Assembly: GCF_038502225.1 (NCBI RefSeq)
Contig: NC_091369.1
Location: 9,832,605 to 9,896,604 of the forward strand
DNA: 64,000 nucleotides
Source of the DNA: Cherax quadricarinatus
Lineage: Eukaryota; Arthropoda; Malacostraca; Decapoda; Parastacidae
Direction: 5' to 3'
Shown: positions 50,637 to 61,321 of the stretch, in pieces
How the letters are laid out: every line of letters begins with the position of its first letter
How positions within the stretch are numbered: the stretch's first letter is position 1
The notes under the pieces: model-generated
The model's input: the letters and a program-made list of their open reading frames with translations, nothing else
Told to the model about the DNA's origin: nothing
Database searches by the model: none
Program-made: the position numbers and the translations under genes

Positions 50637-50792
50637 CAGTGGACCCTCGACCAACGATGGCATCATCTAACGTTAAATCCGATTAGCGATACATTTTAAC
50701 GCTAACATTTTGCCTCGACTAACACTAAAAAAACTCGACTAACGATATTCATTCTCGGGTACCAATTAATATCGTTAGTCGAGGGTCCACTG
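50637..50792. mobile_element. Tigger-type MITE, 156 bp
   Basis: TA-flanked ends CAGTGGACCCTCGACCAACG and CGTTAGTCGAGGGTCCACTG. The body keeps the GGCATCATCTAACGTTAAAT and CGATACATTTTAACGC blocks found at the left of the Tiggers at 15607 and 59935, showing that it is a minimal deletion derivative. Confidence 0.92.
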
Positions 50793-50967
50793 TACCATTA
50801 ATTCGTACCAGCTCCCAAAAAGCCACCCAAATTTTTTTGTTAAGGGTTTTTAAATAAGAAAAATGCATTTGTAAATAAGAAATGATTTTTGCCTTTTTCA
50901 TCAGGTCCCAGCAATGTTTTAGAAATGCTGAAGTGTATATGAAACTCCTTGAAGCACGGTGTAAGAT

Positions 50968-51000
50968 GAGTGTCACTCCACTGCCAGTGGAGTGACACTC
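50968..51000. repeat. Perfect 16-bp hairpin with one-base spacer
   Basis: GAGTGTCACTCCACTG at 50968-50983 and its exact complement CAGTGGAGTGACACTC at 50985-51000. A third partial GTGGAGTGACA follows at 51001. Confidence 0.9.
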
Positions 51001-51834
51001 GTGGAGTGACATTTGATGATCGTGCACTGCCTTGGCTTTATTTTTCACTGTTATAAATAAACATGTCTGTCTATCTGTTTGTTTCTGTTTCTATCTATTT
51101 GTCTGTCTGTTTATCTCTGTCTCTATTGCTTTGTCTGCCTGTGTTTGTCTTCCTGACTCTACTTGTTTCTCTGTCTCAGAGAGATGGCCGCTCATGAACC
51201 AATAGGTATTACACACGATGCAGAGTCGGTCACATCTGATTCCTGAACAAGTGAAAATGTGTATTACATGCCAGTCATGCTTATTATGCCTTATATCTAC
51301 CAGTACAGTATAGCACTTTGTATGGATTTTTTTGGGTTATCCTAGGTAATTTACACTATGTATAACTGTACATGTATTTATGTGTACCTGTGGGATAGAG
51401 ACAGATACAGAGATAGATACAGACAGACAAAAGGAGATAGAATTACAGAGGCATACTGTAATTCATGCAACCCCGTTTTCTTTGGTATATGCTTAGTAAA
51501 TATACGGTTTTCCTCTACAGTCGCTTTGTGTTCTCTCTACAGCACTAAAAAATTTATACAGGATTATATTTTACATGGAAATTTTGCTGAATTTACGTTA
51601 ATATTTATGTTAAAAAATCATTAAATTATATTTTTCTTAATATTTAGTGTTAAAATGCATAAAAAAATTATATAGTGCCACAAAAAACAAAAGTCCTTGA
51701 ATTTGAGGGGATTTCCACAAACAATTATTAGTTAGGTTCTAAAGAAAAATCTGTGAATTACTGGAGTCGTGAATTCATGGGAGTCCACGGTACACACAGA
51801 TTTTTTTTATCCATGCACTGCTTGTGACACAATA

Positions 51835-52037
51835 CAGTGGACCCCCGGCTTACGATATTATTTCATTCCAGAAGTATGTTCAGGTGCCATTACTGAACGA
51901 ATTTGGTCCCATAAGGAATATTGTGAATTAGATTAGTCCATTTCAGACCCCCAAACATACACGTACAAGTGAATTTACATAAATACAATTACATAATTGG
52001 TCGCATTGGGAGCTGATCATAAAGCGGGGGTCCACTG
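51835..52037. mobile_element. Tigger-type MITE, 203 bp
   Basis: TA-flanked ends CAGTGGACCCCCGGCTTACG and AAAGCGGGGGTCCACTG. The left end matches the partial element at 63948-64000 for at least 50 bp (CAGTGGACCCCCGG, TTCATTCCAGAAGTATGTTC). Confidence 0.92.
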
Positions 52038-52159
52038 TATTTTTTATATGGTGTACACTCATTGCACAGACCCATTCTCTCAGATCTAAGTCCATATTTA
52101 CAGGAAGGGACCCTGACCTCAAAGCCATAGTACTACAGCACAGACCTCGAAAGGGTTAA

Positions 52160-52608
52160 GAAAAAATTATGTAGAAATCATTTATTTTTAGCTGAACATA
52201 GTCTTCTTTTTCGGTATCTAAACTTCACTACAATAGAGATATTGTACAAAGCCACATGAACTACAATGTTTGGGTGTTAAAACTATCATTATTGGAGAAT
52301 TAAAAATTAAAAATGTTGTTTGGCTTTTTTATAGCTGTCAGAATGCAGCCCTCTTTTTCCTATACATTCTTCACATCACATGTCGTAATATCATGAGTAG
52401 TGCTGATTTAAAGGAACATAACCAACACAAATTATGGAAGTCTACTTTATGGTATCTACATTATCTCTAAGTCTTCTATTGCAGCTTGTTTCTTGAAAAT
52501 GTTGTTTCAGATTTGCATATTTCTGTTCTTAACATCTAATTGTTACTGATGGCATTTTGTCTTCCTCAAAGTCGTATTCAATAATATTTAATAATGTTTC
52601 CAAGAACA
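52160..52608. other. AT-rich DNA, no feature seen
   Basis: Short spacer between the piggyBac-like element and the next C element; no motif recognised. Confidence 0.4.
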
Positions 52609-54095
52609 AACCTGTAATTGTTTTACATGATGGTAGGATTGCTGGTATATTTTTTCTGTCTCATAGACATGCAAGGTTTCAGGTAAGTCTTGCTACTTCT
52701 ACTTACACTTAGGACACACTGCACATGCATGTACAAGCATATAAATACACACTCCTCTGGGTTTTCTTCTATTTCCTTACTAGTTCTTGTTCTTGTTTAT
52801 TTCCTATTATCTCGATGGGGAAGTGGAATAGAATTCTTCCTCCGTAAGCGAAGCGTGTCGTAAGAGGCAATTAGCCCTGTCAGGGTTGGTACCGTACTAG
52901 TATGGTTTGCTCGCCAGGGTTGGTGCCGTACTAGTATGCATAAATTCTAGCACCTTAAAATCTAGTGAGAGAAAGCTGGTAGGCCTACATATGAAAGAAT
53001 GGGTCTATGTAGTCAGTGTGCACGGTATAAAAAAATCCTGCAGCACATAGTGCATAATGAGAAAAAAAAAAAACTCCGACCGTGTTTTTGGTTAAAAACA
53101 GCGACTTTGCAGAGTATTTTCGTATGCTATTTATGGTTGTATTCTAGTTTTCCTGGTCTCATTTTATAGAATGGAAGACATATTATGGAAATTGAGATGA
53201 TTTTGATTGGTTTCACAATGAAAAGTATCTGGAAATTGAGCTCAAAGTAGCAGAAATGTTCAATTTTTGCCAAAGTTCTAAGGTAAACAAATCATGCCAC
53301 GCGTTCAATACACATCAACTGGTGAGTGTAATATTTTTTCACAAGTGCCCTGATATTACTTATACCATTTCTATGCCATTTCTACACGAATGCAGTAGTC
53401 TGCATAACATATATCTTCTATTTTTTTGTGAGAATAAAAATTCAAAGCGGAAAGCAAAAGAAATGTAACAGAGGCCTGAGGACAAGAGTAATAAACAGAG
53501 GAAATGTTATTTTAGTGCCAGAAATGTCTGTCTTGTTTATTCTGGACTCTATTTGGAAATTGGCATCTTCTGAAATTTGTGTGAAATTGGCAAAATTGCC
53601 AATTTCTGACCACCTTAATGGATAGTGGAAATTGGTAAATGGGTGGATTTCTTGTACTCATTCGATAGAAAAAATGGAGTTCTAGCGAAATAGGTATGAT
53701 TTTTGTTGACTGGTACACTGGAATTGGCCGAAAATAGGGCTCAAAGTGGGCGAAATCGCCAATGCGTAAACATCGTCAAGACCGCTAACTTCGCGAGAGC
53801 ATAACTCCGTAAGTTTTCCATCAAATTTCATACTTTTGGTATCATTATGATTGGGAAAAGATTCTTTATCATTTGGGAAAAGATTCTCTATCATCTCTTT
53901 TTTTTAAAAAATTTCCAACCCTGAGAACAAGTTTAGGAGAGGCCCTGCCGACCCTGAAAGGGTTAGAATGCCGGGAGCAAGGGGCTAGTAACCCCCTTCT
54001 CCTGCATACATTACTAAATTTAACCAGAGAAACTTTTGTTTTTCTTTTTGGGTCACCCTGCCTCAATGGGATATGGCCAGTTTGATGAAAAAAAA
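52609..54095 (+). mobile_element. C element interrupted by a piggyBac-like element
   Basis: The left part (52609-52870) runs from CCTGTAATTGTTTTACATG to TAAGCGAAGCGTGTCGTAAG. The right part (53967-54095) resumes at AATGCCGGGAGCAAGGGGCT and ends with the hairpin GTCACCCTGCCTCAATGGGA and an A-run. The two flanks are contiguous in intact C elements. Confidence 0.92.
52871..53966. mobile_element. piggyBac-like non-autonomous element, copy 3
   Basis: TTAG repeats at 52871-52874 and 53963-53966; terminal repeats CCCTGTCAGGG (left) and CCCTTTCAGGG (right, complemented). The 1.09-kb interior is inverted relative to copies 1 and 2 and shares TTGGCAAAATTGCCAATTTC, CACTTTGAG-type and GTCTCATTTTATAGAATGG-like blocks. 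Near the left end a 23-bp repeat, CAGGGTTGGTACC..ACTAGTATG, occurs twice. No transposase. Confidence 0.85.
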
Positions 54096-55214
54096 AATTG
54101 CAACAACATTATCATTCTTTCCATGAGGCTCTAGATAATTTCTTTACCTTTTGTAGTGAATATTAGGTTTAATGTTGATGGTGTACTGCTTTTTTATTCT
54201 TATCACTTCTTATATGAGGTGGTGCATGAAGGAACTGGCACACCATTTGTTACATACTATTTGTTTAGGTCTCGTAGAAAAGCCAGTCTATTTCTTTATA
54301 TCTGATATCCACTATTACAATGATTTTTACTTTCACTACAATCGCCTTTCCATAATAGTGTTCCAAGCATGTCACACAGTCCCTCAGTTATCATGGCAAA
54401 TTCTTCTCTCCCATGTGTTAGTTATTAAAAGCTAAAATGTATTCATTTACAAAAAAAAATTCTCATATATTTCACATCTCTACATGAATTCTGACATTAT
54501 GAATGAGTGGGATTTTAAATTCCATACTTTGAAGTAATTCCTTCTAAAAAAAAAATACTAGGTCTCCTCCTTTCTCTGAGCTAAACTGAGTAATTATACC
54601 TCAAATGCTGCCACATTTAGAAAGTGATTTTCAAATTTTGTTTTAGAGAAAGTGAAGTTAATTCTTCTTATAATTTTCTTAATTCCTAATTCTTTTTACA
54701 ATGTTCCTAAATGGCTTGCTTGTCTCCATGCAAGCAATTTAAGAATGAGTTTTTCTCCACAGGTCCCTCCTCCTGTCTATTGTGTGTATGTGCACACATA
54801 CGCAAGTGCGTATGTGATCAAGAATTCGTTCAGTACATGTCTGTACTTATATGTGCTTAAACCAACATCTCAGTGAGATACATGTAAACATTTGCCATAC
54901 TGAAACTTAGTACATTTTAAAACAATCAACAAACAAAAAAAAAAAAAACTGCATGAAAGCCCTTCACGGTTAAATGAAGTGACCAAAGTCTTCAAGCAAA
55001 ACCCCATTGAGCAAACAATAATATGTAGCATTTATTTAATTAGTATTGTAGTAAACTGACATGCAATTTAATATCTGCTAAATAAAGGTCTAAGTCTTCG
55101 TGGTCTCGATGCTTTTTATGTTGTCAGATTTGCTGTATGTTAAAGAAAAAAAATGCACTAATTACAAAATACTGAACTAGCACATGATCATCAATTTCAA
55201 AATAAAATGCTAAA
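54096..55214. other. AT-rich DNA, no gene recognised
   Basis: Short open frames (for example 54172-54435 and 54652-54876) have no motif or repeat support. Confidence 0.4.
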
Positions 55215-56215
55215 CTACTATGCACATACCTGTGAAGCTTGAGTGAACACAGTAGCAGGCAAGCTGATAACACCATACCTGTAAAGCTTGAGTGAACACA
55301 ATAACAGGCAAACTGATAACATCATACCTGTGAAGCCTAAGTGAACACAGTAGCAGATAAGTGGATAACACCATACCTGTGAAGCTTGAGTGAAAACAGT
55401 AGCAGATAAGTGGATAACATCATACCTGTGAAGCTTGAGTGAAAACAGTAGCAGGCAAGCTGATAACACCATACCTGTGAAGCTTGAGTGAACACAGTAG
55501 CAGGTAAGTGGATAACACCATACCTGTGAAGCTTGAGTGAAAACAGTAGCAGGCAAGCTGATAACACCATACCTGTGAAGCTTGAGTGAACACAGTTGCA
55601 GGTAAGCTGATAAATAACACCATGCCTGTGAAGCTTGAGTGAACACAGTTGCAGGCAACCTGATATACAACACCATACCTGTGAAGCTTGAGTGAACACA
55701 GTTGTAGGAAAGCTGATAAATAACACCATACCAGTGAAGCTTGAGTGAACATAGTTGCAGGCAACCTGATATACAACACCATACCTGTGAAGCTTGAGTG
55801 AACACAGTTGTAGGAAAGCTGATAAATAACACCATACCAGTGAAGCTTGAGTGAACATAGTTGCAGGCAAGCTGATAAATAACACCATACCTGAGAAGCT
55901 TGAGTGAACACAGTAGCAAGCAAGCTCACAGCATCATTCTTGTGAAGCTTGAAAAAAAAAAAAAGGCAGGCAAGCTGAGTGCACTGCACTCGTGAGGCTT
56001 GAATGAACATAGTAACAAGCAAGAAGGCAGCACCCACTATCATATTTGTGAAGCTTGAGTGAACACAGTAGCAGATAAGAGAACAGCAACCACCACCATA
56101 CTAATGAGGCTTAAATGAACACAGCAGCAGGCAAGAGAACATCATACTTATGAAGGACGAGTGAACACATTAAAAGGCAAGCTGATAACACCATACTTAT
56201 TAATTTCGAGAGAAC
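55215..56215 (-). repeat. 49-53 bp minisatellite, about 18 units
   Basis: The unit contains CATACCTGTGAAGCTTGAG, then TGAACACAGTAGCAGGCAAG, then CTGATAACAC. Units at 55230-55570 are 49 bp; those from about 55575 carry an extra ATAA and are ~53 bp. The array decays beyond 55930. In minus-strand translation it is open in all three frames, producing overlapping frames of 183-233 codons (55218-56043) with LKLHRYGV-like and ATVFTQASQVWC-like repeats. No start context or domain supports a gene. Confidence 0.93.
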
Positions 56216-57491
56216 AGAGTAGTAGACAAAAAGACTGTACTTGAGATCAATAGGGGTACTTACCATCTCTGTCTCATGGAAGATGATGTTGTCAGTGGAC
56301 TCTTGGGTAGTGTTAAGACTGTGAACTGGAGTAGTGGGACACCCTGTAAAGTTGATCAATTGTTAATTATTTCATTTATGTCTGTTCATAATTACTTGGC
56401 AATTCTAAGATCAATTGTTTTGATGACAAATTCAATATGCTTTCACATTTTATATGTTGTACTGTATATTACCAGTTTTAATTTGAGCTGTTTTACAAAA
56501 TAAATATGTCCAGGATAATATCCTCCCATCTTACGAATGCAGTGACCCCAAAAATTATGAAAAAAATGATCAAATAACAAAAACGTATTTATCATCACGC
56601 TGTTGTTATTGTTGGGTTGAAGGGTTGCTGTGGTCCTGCAAGGACCTAATTCCTATGAACAGCCAACAAACTTGGCAATATCCAAACACCATCAATAACA
56701 CAATGTATCCATTCACCAGAGGAACACTTAAATATTAATTCCAACAAGTAACTGCAGTAACTTCATTATATTCATGGGGGGAGTGCTAAACCCATAGGTT
56801 TAATCCAAGGAAGGGGAGGCCAGGTCCAATTCCTTAGATTAAGAGCCAGAGAGGCCAGGTCCAATTCCTTAGATTAAGAGCCACTCACCAGCATCAAGGA
56901 ACTTCCCTTAAGGGGTGCTGCAACAAGAGACATCACTGAACCAATACAACTAGTCACTTCACATCCCAACTTGTGCAGTCATCAGGAGGACAGAACACTT
57001 GTAAATAAACTGCATGTATCCTGAAGACTACAACTACCAGAATGCTTGTGTACTGTACTGTAGAACTATTTAATTATTGTTACTATGTAATATTAATTAA
57101 ATGAAAAATACTGTATCATTTTCCTCACATTTTCAATGACGACAGAAGGACTGGGAGGAAAAGAGAGTAGGAAAAGAGGAAGTAGCTGTTTATAAACATT
57201 AGCTGTCAGAGGAATACCACTCTCATACATCCATGTTTATCACAAAATATAACTCTAACAGCCAAATTATGCACAATGTATATACAGCAGATAATTTACC
57301 GTACGTACAAATGTAGGCAATTTTTTTGAAATGTAACCCCATGTTGAGTAAGAAATTATGTAAAATATGTATTTGAGTAAACAGTAAAAAAAAAAAAAAA
57401 AAAAAAGTTTAATGGACAGCTGAGTGAGCAGTTACGTGGACAGTCAGGTAGGCGGTTGAGTGACTGGATAGTTAGCGTGTGTGTGTGGGTC
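56216..57491. other. Mostly unclassified; 33-bp direct duplication at 56815-56883
   Basis: The block AGGCCAGGTCCAATTCC, TTAGATTAAGAGCCA occurs twice in tandem. The preceding ATTCATGGGGGGAGTGCTAA and TCCTGCAAGGACCT stretches have the look of a dispersed repeat. No coding sequence is recognised. A pure A-run lies at about 57387-57408. Confidence 0.45.
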
Positions 57492-57651
57492 TTAACCCTT
57501 AAACTGTCCAAACGTAGATCTACGTTTATATGTGTAGCGCTAAGAACGGAGATCTACGTTTTTTTTTTTACATTGTTTCTTATGGAGAAAATTAAGGTCG
57601 GAGCGCCACGTGCACAAACGTAAATTTACGTCTGGACAGTTTAAGGGTAAA
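57492..57651. mobile_element. piggyBac-type MITE, ~160 bp
   Basis: Starts with TTAACCCTTAAACTGTCCAA and ends with the near-complement TGGACAGTTTAAGGGTAA, so TIRs exceed 18 bp. The left TTAA is intact; the right one is altered (TAAA). Subterminal palindromes CGTAGATCTACG and CGTAAATTTACG occur inside. No coding sequence. Confidence 0.82.
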
Positions 57652-57727
57652 ATAGAGGGTTTTTTATCTGGTAGTTTTCTGATTTTATCAGTTTGTTACC
57701 TTCTCATCTATAATTCTGAATGCACAA

Positions 57728-57895
57728 ATGACCCGCACATCGAAGAATGAAACTACGATGACATTTTGGTCCAACCTGGACCATTAACTAGGTAATGGTC
57801 AGACTGAAACATTGTTATAGTTTCACTTTCCTATGTGTGAGTTATTTGTGTATTGTTCCAGTCACAGTATTGTGTCTTTTTATTCATTACAATTT
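57728..57895. mobile_element. Hammerhead-like inverted-repeat element, degenerate copy
   Basis: Full-length relic of the element at 46911-47065: left arm TGACCCGCACATCGAAG, central GGTCCAACCTGGACCATTAA, right arm TCCTATGTGTGAGTTATTTG and terminal CAGTCACAGTATTGTGTC plus T-rich end. The central GGTCCA..TGGACC pair is still palindromic. Confidence 0.7.
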
Positions 57896-57904
57896 TTAAT
57901 GAAT

Positions 57905-58577
57905 AACTACAATCCTGTCTAAGGGCAATGTGTGGTGTAAATATTATGCAGAAAATTCGGAGTGTGGAAATTAGGAAAAGGTGTGGAGTTAATAAAAGTA
58001 TTAGTCAGAGGGCAGAAGAGGGGTTGTTGAGGTGGTTTGGTCATTTAGAGAGAATGGATCAAAGTAGAATGACATGGAAAGCATATAAATCTATAGGGGA
58101 AGGAAGGCGAGGTAGGTGTCATCCTCGAAAGGGTTGGAGAGAGGGGGTAAAGGAGGTTTTGTGGGCAAGGGGCTTGGACTTCCAGCAAGTGTGCGTGAGC
58201 GTGTTAGATAGGAGTGAATGGAGACGAATGGTACTTGGGACCTGACGATCTGTTGGAGTGTGAGCAGGGTAATATTTAGCGAAGGGATTCAGGGAAACCG
58301 GTTATTTTCATATAGTCGGACTTGAGTCCTGGAAATGGGAAGTACAATGCCTGCACTTTAAAGGAGGGGTTTGGGATATTGGCAGTTTGGAGGGATATGT
58401 TGTGTATCTTTATACGTATATGCTTCTAAACTGTTGTATTCTGAGCACCTCTGCAAAAACAGTGATTATGTGTGAGTGTGGTGAAAGTGTTGAATGATGA
58501 AAGCATTTTCTTTTTGGGGATTTTCTTTCTTTTTTGGGTCACCCTGCCTTGGTGGGAGATGGCCAACTTGTTGAAAA
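57905..58577 (+). mobile_element. A-type RTE-like LINE, 5'-truncated
   Basis: The C-terminal frame 57928-58245 runs from MCGVNIMQKIRSVEIRKRCG through RWFGHLERM and DFQQVCVSVLDRSEWRRM to LGT and a stop. A full A-type 3' UTR, terminal hairpin (CACCCTGCCTTGGTGGGAG) and A-run follow. It is open and similar to the copy at 21140, but without a (TA)n tail. Confidence 0.93.
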
Positions 58578-58668
58578 AAAAAAAAAAAACTACAATTCTG
58601 TATCAAAATAGACAAAGTGAGTAAAACCTTGATTTAGCAGACCTTGAATTAATATATTTTAAGATATA

Positions 58669-58871
58669 CAGTGGAACCTCAAAAATCGAACTGCTCCCAA
58701 CACGACCAATTATGTAAGTGTATTTTTGTAAGTGCTTTTATACGTGTATTTTTGAGGGTCTGAAATGGACTAATCTAATTTACATTATTCCTGATGGGAA
58801 TAAATTCATTCGGTAAAGGCACTCGAACAACCTTCTGGACCGAAGAAAGTTCGATATTTGAGGTTCCACTG
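58669..58871. mobile_element. Tigger-type MITE
   Basis: TA-flanked; ends CAGTGGAACCTCAAAAATCG and CGATATTTGAGGTTCCACTG. The body shares GTGTATTTTTG and TCTAATTTACATTATTCC blocks with the MITE at 15341. Confidence 0.9.
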
Positions 58872-58984
58872 TATATACATTTCAGTTTTAATGAATTTCA
58901 GATTTAATGCACAAAACCTGGACAATGGACAAAGTCCATGAATTGAGGTTGGCATATCAACATGTAATACATATTGTACATATA

Positions 58985-59176
58985 CAGTGGTACCTCAAGT
59001 TATGAACTTAATTCGTTCCAGAAGGCTGTTTGAGTGCCAATACCAAATGAATTTGTTCCTATAAGGAATAATGTAAATTAGATTAGTCTGATTCAGACCC
59101 CCCAAAAATACACTTACAAAAATACACTTACATAATTGCTCGAGTTGGGAGCTGTTTGAAATTCGAGATACCACTG
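58985..59176. mobile_element. Tigger-type MITE (CAGTGGTACC ends)
   Basis: TA-flanked; ends CAGTGGTACCTCAAGTTATG and TTCGAGATACCACTG. In reverse orientation its body corresponds to 15341-15542. Confidence 0.9.
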
Positions 59177-59178
59177 TA

Positions 59179-59934
59179 ATTGGTTTTTGCCAGTTTAGTG
59201 AATAACTGTTAAGGTAAGTGTAGGGGTAGGGGTAAGTGTAGGGATAGTTAGGTAAGTTTATGGGTAGCAACTGTCATTGCCTGTCAACTGGTTGTAATAA
59301 CCCACATTTTTTTTTTTTAAATTTTACCATTCTTCAATACTAAAGGATAAGTTTGATACTAATTTGTAACAATGAATGAACCGAAGGAGGGTGCTAGTCT
59401 GCCTTACACTACCTACACAATGAGCATAGGTAAGGCACTTGTGCAGCCTTCACCTCACCCCTTCCCCCCCCCCCACACACACACACTTGCTCAGAGGTCA
59501 GTTGGTGTTTTACCATCAGCCATGGAAAGACATGGGCTGTGTTGCTTTGTCTCCACCCTCTTACATGCACAGCCTCATGCACAGCCTCATGCACAATCCT
59601 CCTCTTGCAAGGTCTATTTTTTTGACTTTTATAATATCTGAGCATTGTCCTGTGTCTGCAGCCTATGTTTGTGTGGACTGTTTACTGAGTTTTGGTGGTG
59701 TATACATTGTAATACATGTTGCTTAGGCTTGTGCAGTAATGTCCAGTGTAGACTCACTTGTTTTAACTACAATGTTGACTGCCTCTGGAAGCAGCATTGC
59801 CACTCGGTAATTCAGAGTCCCCATAATGCACCACACATATACACTTAGTTTATACACTGCCTTGTGTGGATTTTATCTGGTGTAGACTCAGTCTCAGGAA
59901 AGGTTTACTTCTGCATACTTAGTACAGTGGACCC
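59179..59934. other. No gene recognised
   Basis: Contains a short GGTAAGTGTAGGGATA-like repeat run (59210-59260), a C-run at about 59463-59475 and three CTCATGCACAG units at 59572-59600. Open frames here (59372-59726) look like chance products of this composition. Confidence 0.4.
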
Positions 59935-60839
59935 CCGCCTTATGATGGCATCGCGTTACGTTAAATCCACCATACGATACATTTTAACACAAAAATTTTG
60001 CCTCGCCTCACGTTAAAAAACTCGCCTTACGTGATTCGTCCAGGACGCGTCCTACATGTGGCCTCAGCGCCAGTGTTTACAAGCCAGCCAGTGCGGTCGC
60101 ATCTACACATACATTCAGTACATTTCACATTATTCCAGTGTTTTTAGTGCTTATAACTGCAAAATAAGTCACCATGGACCCAAAGAAAGCTTCTAGTGCC
60201 ATCCCTGTGGTAAAAAGGGTGAGAATTAGTATGGAATTGAAAAAAGAGATTAAGGAAATGTGTGCAAAGTGGGTTGAACTGCAAACCTTTATGGATAAAT
60301 ATCACCCTCACACAGCTATTGCAAGCCGTGCTGGTGACTATTACAATGACAATGTTGTGAACCACTTCAGACAAATCATAAAGGAACGAGAGGTACAGAG
60401 CTCTATGGACAGGTATGTTGTGCGACAGAGGTCCAGTGACTCTCAAGCTGGTCCTAGGGGCATTAAAAGAAAAAGGGAAGTAACCCCAGAAAAGGACTTG
60501 ATACCTCAAGTCCTAATGGAAGGGGATTCCCCTTCTAAACAATAACAACTTCCACCATCTCCCCTCCTCCCATCCCATCAATCATCACCAGATCTTTAAT
60601 AAACGTAAGTGTCATGTATTCTATTCTTAGTAGAGTATTAACTGTGCATGTCTTCTTCAGTTTGTATTAAAATTAACATTTCATGTGGTAAATTTTTTTT
60701 TTTCATACTTTGGGGTGTCTTGCACGAATTAATTTGATTTCCATTATTTCTTATGGGGAAAATTAATTCGCCTTACGATAATTTCGGCATACGATGAGCT
60801 CTCAGGAACGGATTAATATCGTAAGGCAGGGGTCCACTG
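59935..60839 (+). mobile_element. Tigger (pogo-like) derivative, copy 3, uninterrupted
   Basis: TA-flanked; CAGTGGACCCCCGCCTTATG left and CGTAAGGCAGGGGTCCACTG right. At 905 bp it corresponds closely to the Tigger at 15607-19498 without its piggyBac insert. It carries an intact short ORF. Confidence 0.94.
60174..60545 (+). CDS. Mini-Tigger protein, 123 residues, intact ORF
   Basis: Starts MDPKKASSAIPVVKRVRISM directly after a CACC-type context (GTCACCATGG). It goes on through KEMCAKWVELQTFMDKYHPH, AGDYYNDNVVNHFRQIIKE and QSSMDRYVVRQRSSDSQ to KRKREVTPEKDLIPQV and MEGDSPSKQ. It joins the transposase N-terminus to its C-terminal tail and lacks both the helix-turn-helix and DDE regions, so it cannot be a transposase. 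A basic KRKR stretch could act in nuclear import. Whether it is expressed is unknown. Confidence 0.75.
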   Translation: MDPKKASSAIPVVKRVRISMELKKEIKEMCAKWVELQTFMDKYHPHTAIASRAGDYYNDNVVNHFRQIIKEREVQSSMDRYVVRQRSSDSQAGPRGIKRKREVTPEKDLIPQVLMEGDSPSKQ

Positions 60840-60841
60840 TA

Positions 60842-61321
60842 TTAAGTAAACTTAGCATTTGCCCAGTTTTGTGGATTCAGCACATGCTAAGAAAGAATGG
60901 ACTGTCTGTCTTTTTGGTGTCTACTCCCTGTATTCTGTGGTTTTTGTTCTTTGACTATATGACATCCGCATACACATGCATCACTTGGGTTCTTGTGCTA
61001 GCGAGTTACACACCTTGATATTTATGCAAAGCTTAAGAGTTTGTGATTTATCAGACTTAACCAAATATCACCCATTTCTGCACAAACACAGTATCAAGTA
61101 GAAATAAATCTTTGATTTTGTGGGTCAATTAAGTTACATTTAGCATACAGGTTGATGAATTTGTAGTCAGGTATTACTTTAATTATGTCCATAGTGTGAC
61201 TACTATTTCTCAGACAGATTCTAAATATATTGAAAAAAGATATTTTTATTTAGTAAACATATGTGCATAATGTACAGTGTCTGCACTCTAAAGGAGGGGT
61301 TTGGGATGCGTATTTGCTGTT
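60842..61321. other. No gene recognised
   Basis: AT-rich spacer. A short GTGTCTGCACTCTAAAGGAG at about 61277 followed by GGGTTTGGGATG resembles a piece of the A-LINE 3' UTR. Confidence 0.4.

Larger units (their letters stand above)
49705..52159. mobile_element. piggyBac-like non-autonomous element, copy 2
   Basis: TTAA at 49705-49708 and 52156-52159. Ends read CCCTTTTAGAG on the left and, reverse-complemented, CCCTTTCGAGG on the right. The right subterminal ACCCATTCTCTCAG block resembles the intact piggyBac (19260). No transposase is encoded. Two Tigger-type MITEs (50637-50792, 51835-52037) are nested inside; simple repeats occur at 51060-51180 (TCTG-rich) and 51395-51430 (GATACAGA-rich). 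Confidence 0.7.

Noticed and set aside
55218..56043. Three overlapping minus-strand ORFs of 183-233 codons
   Set aside because: They arise from a stop-free minisatellite unit read in three frames, with no domain, splice or start evidence.
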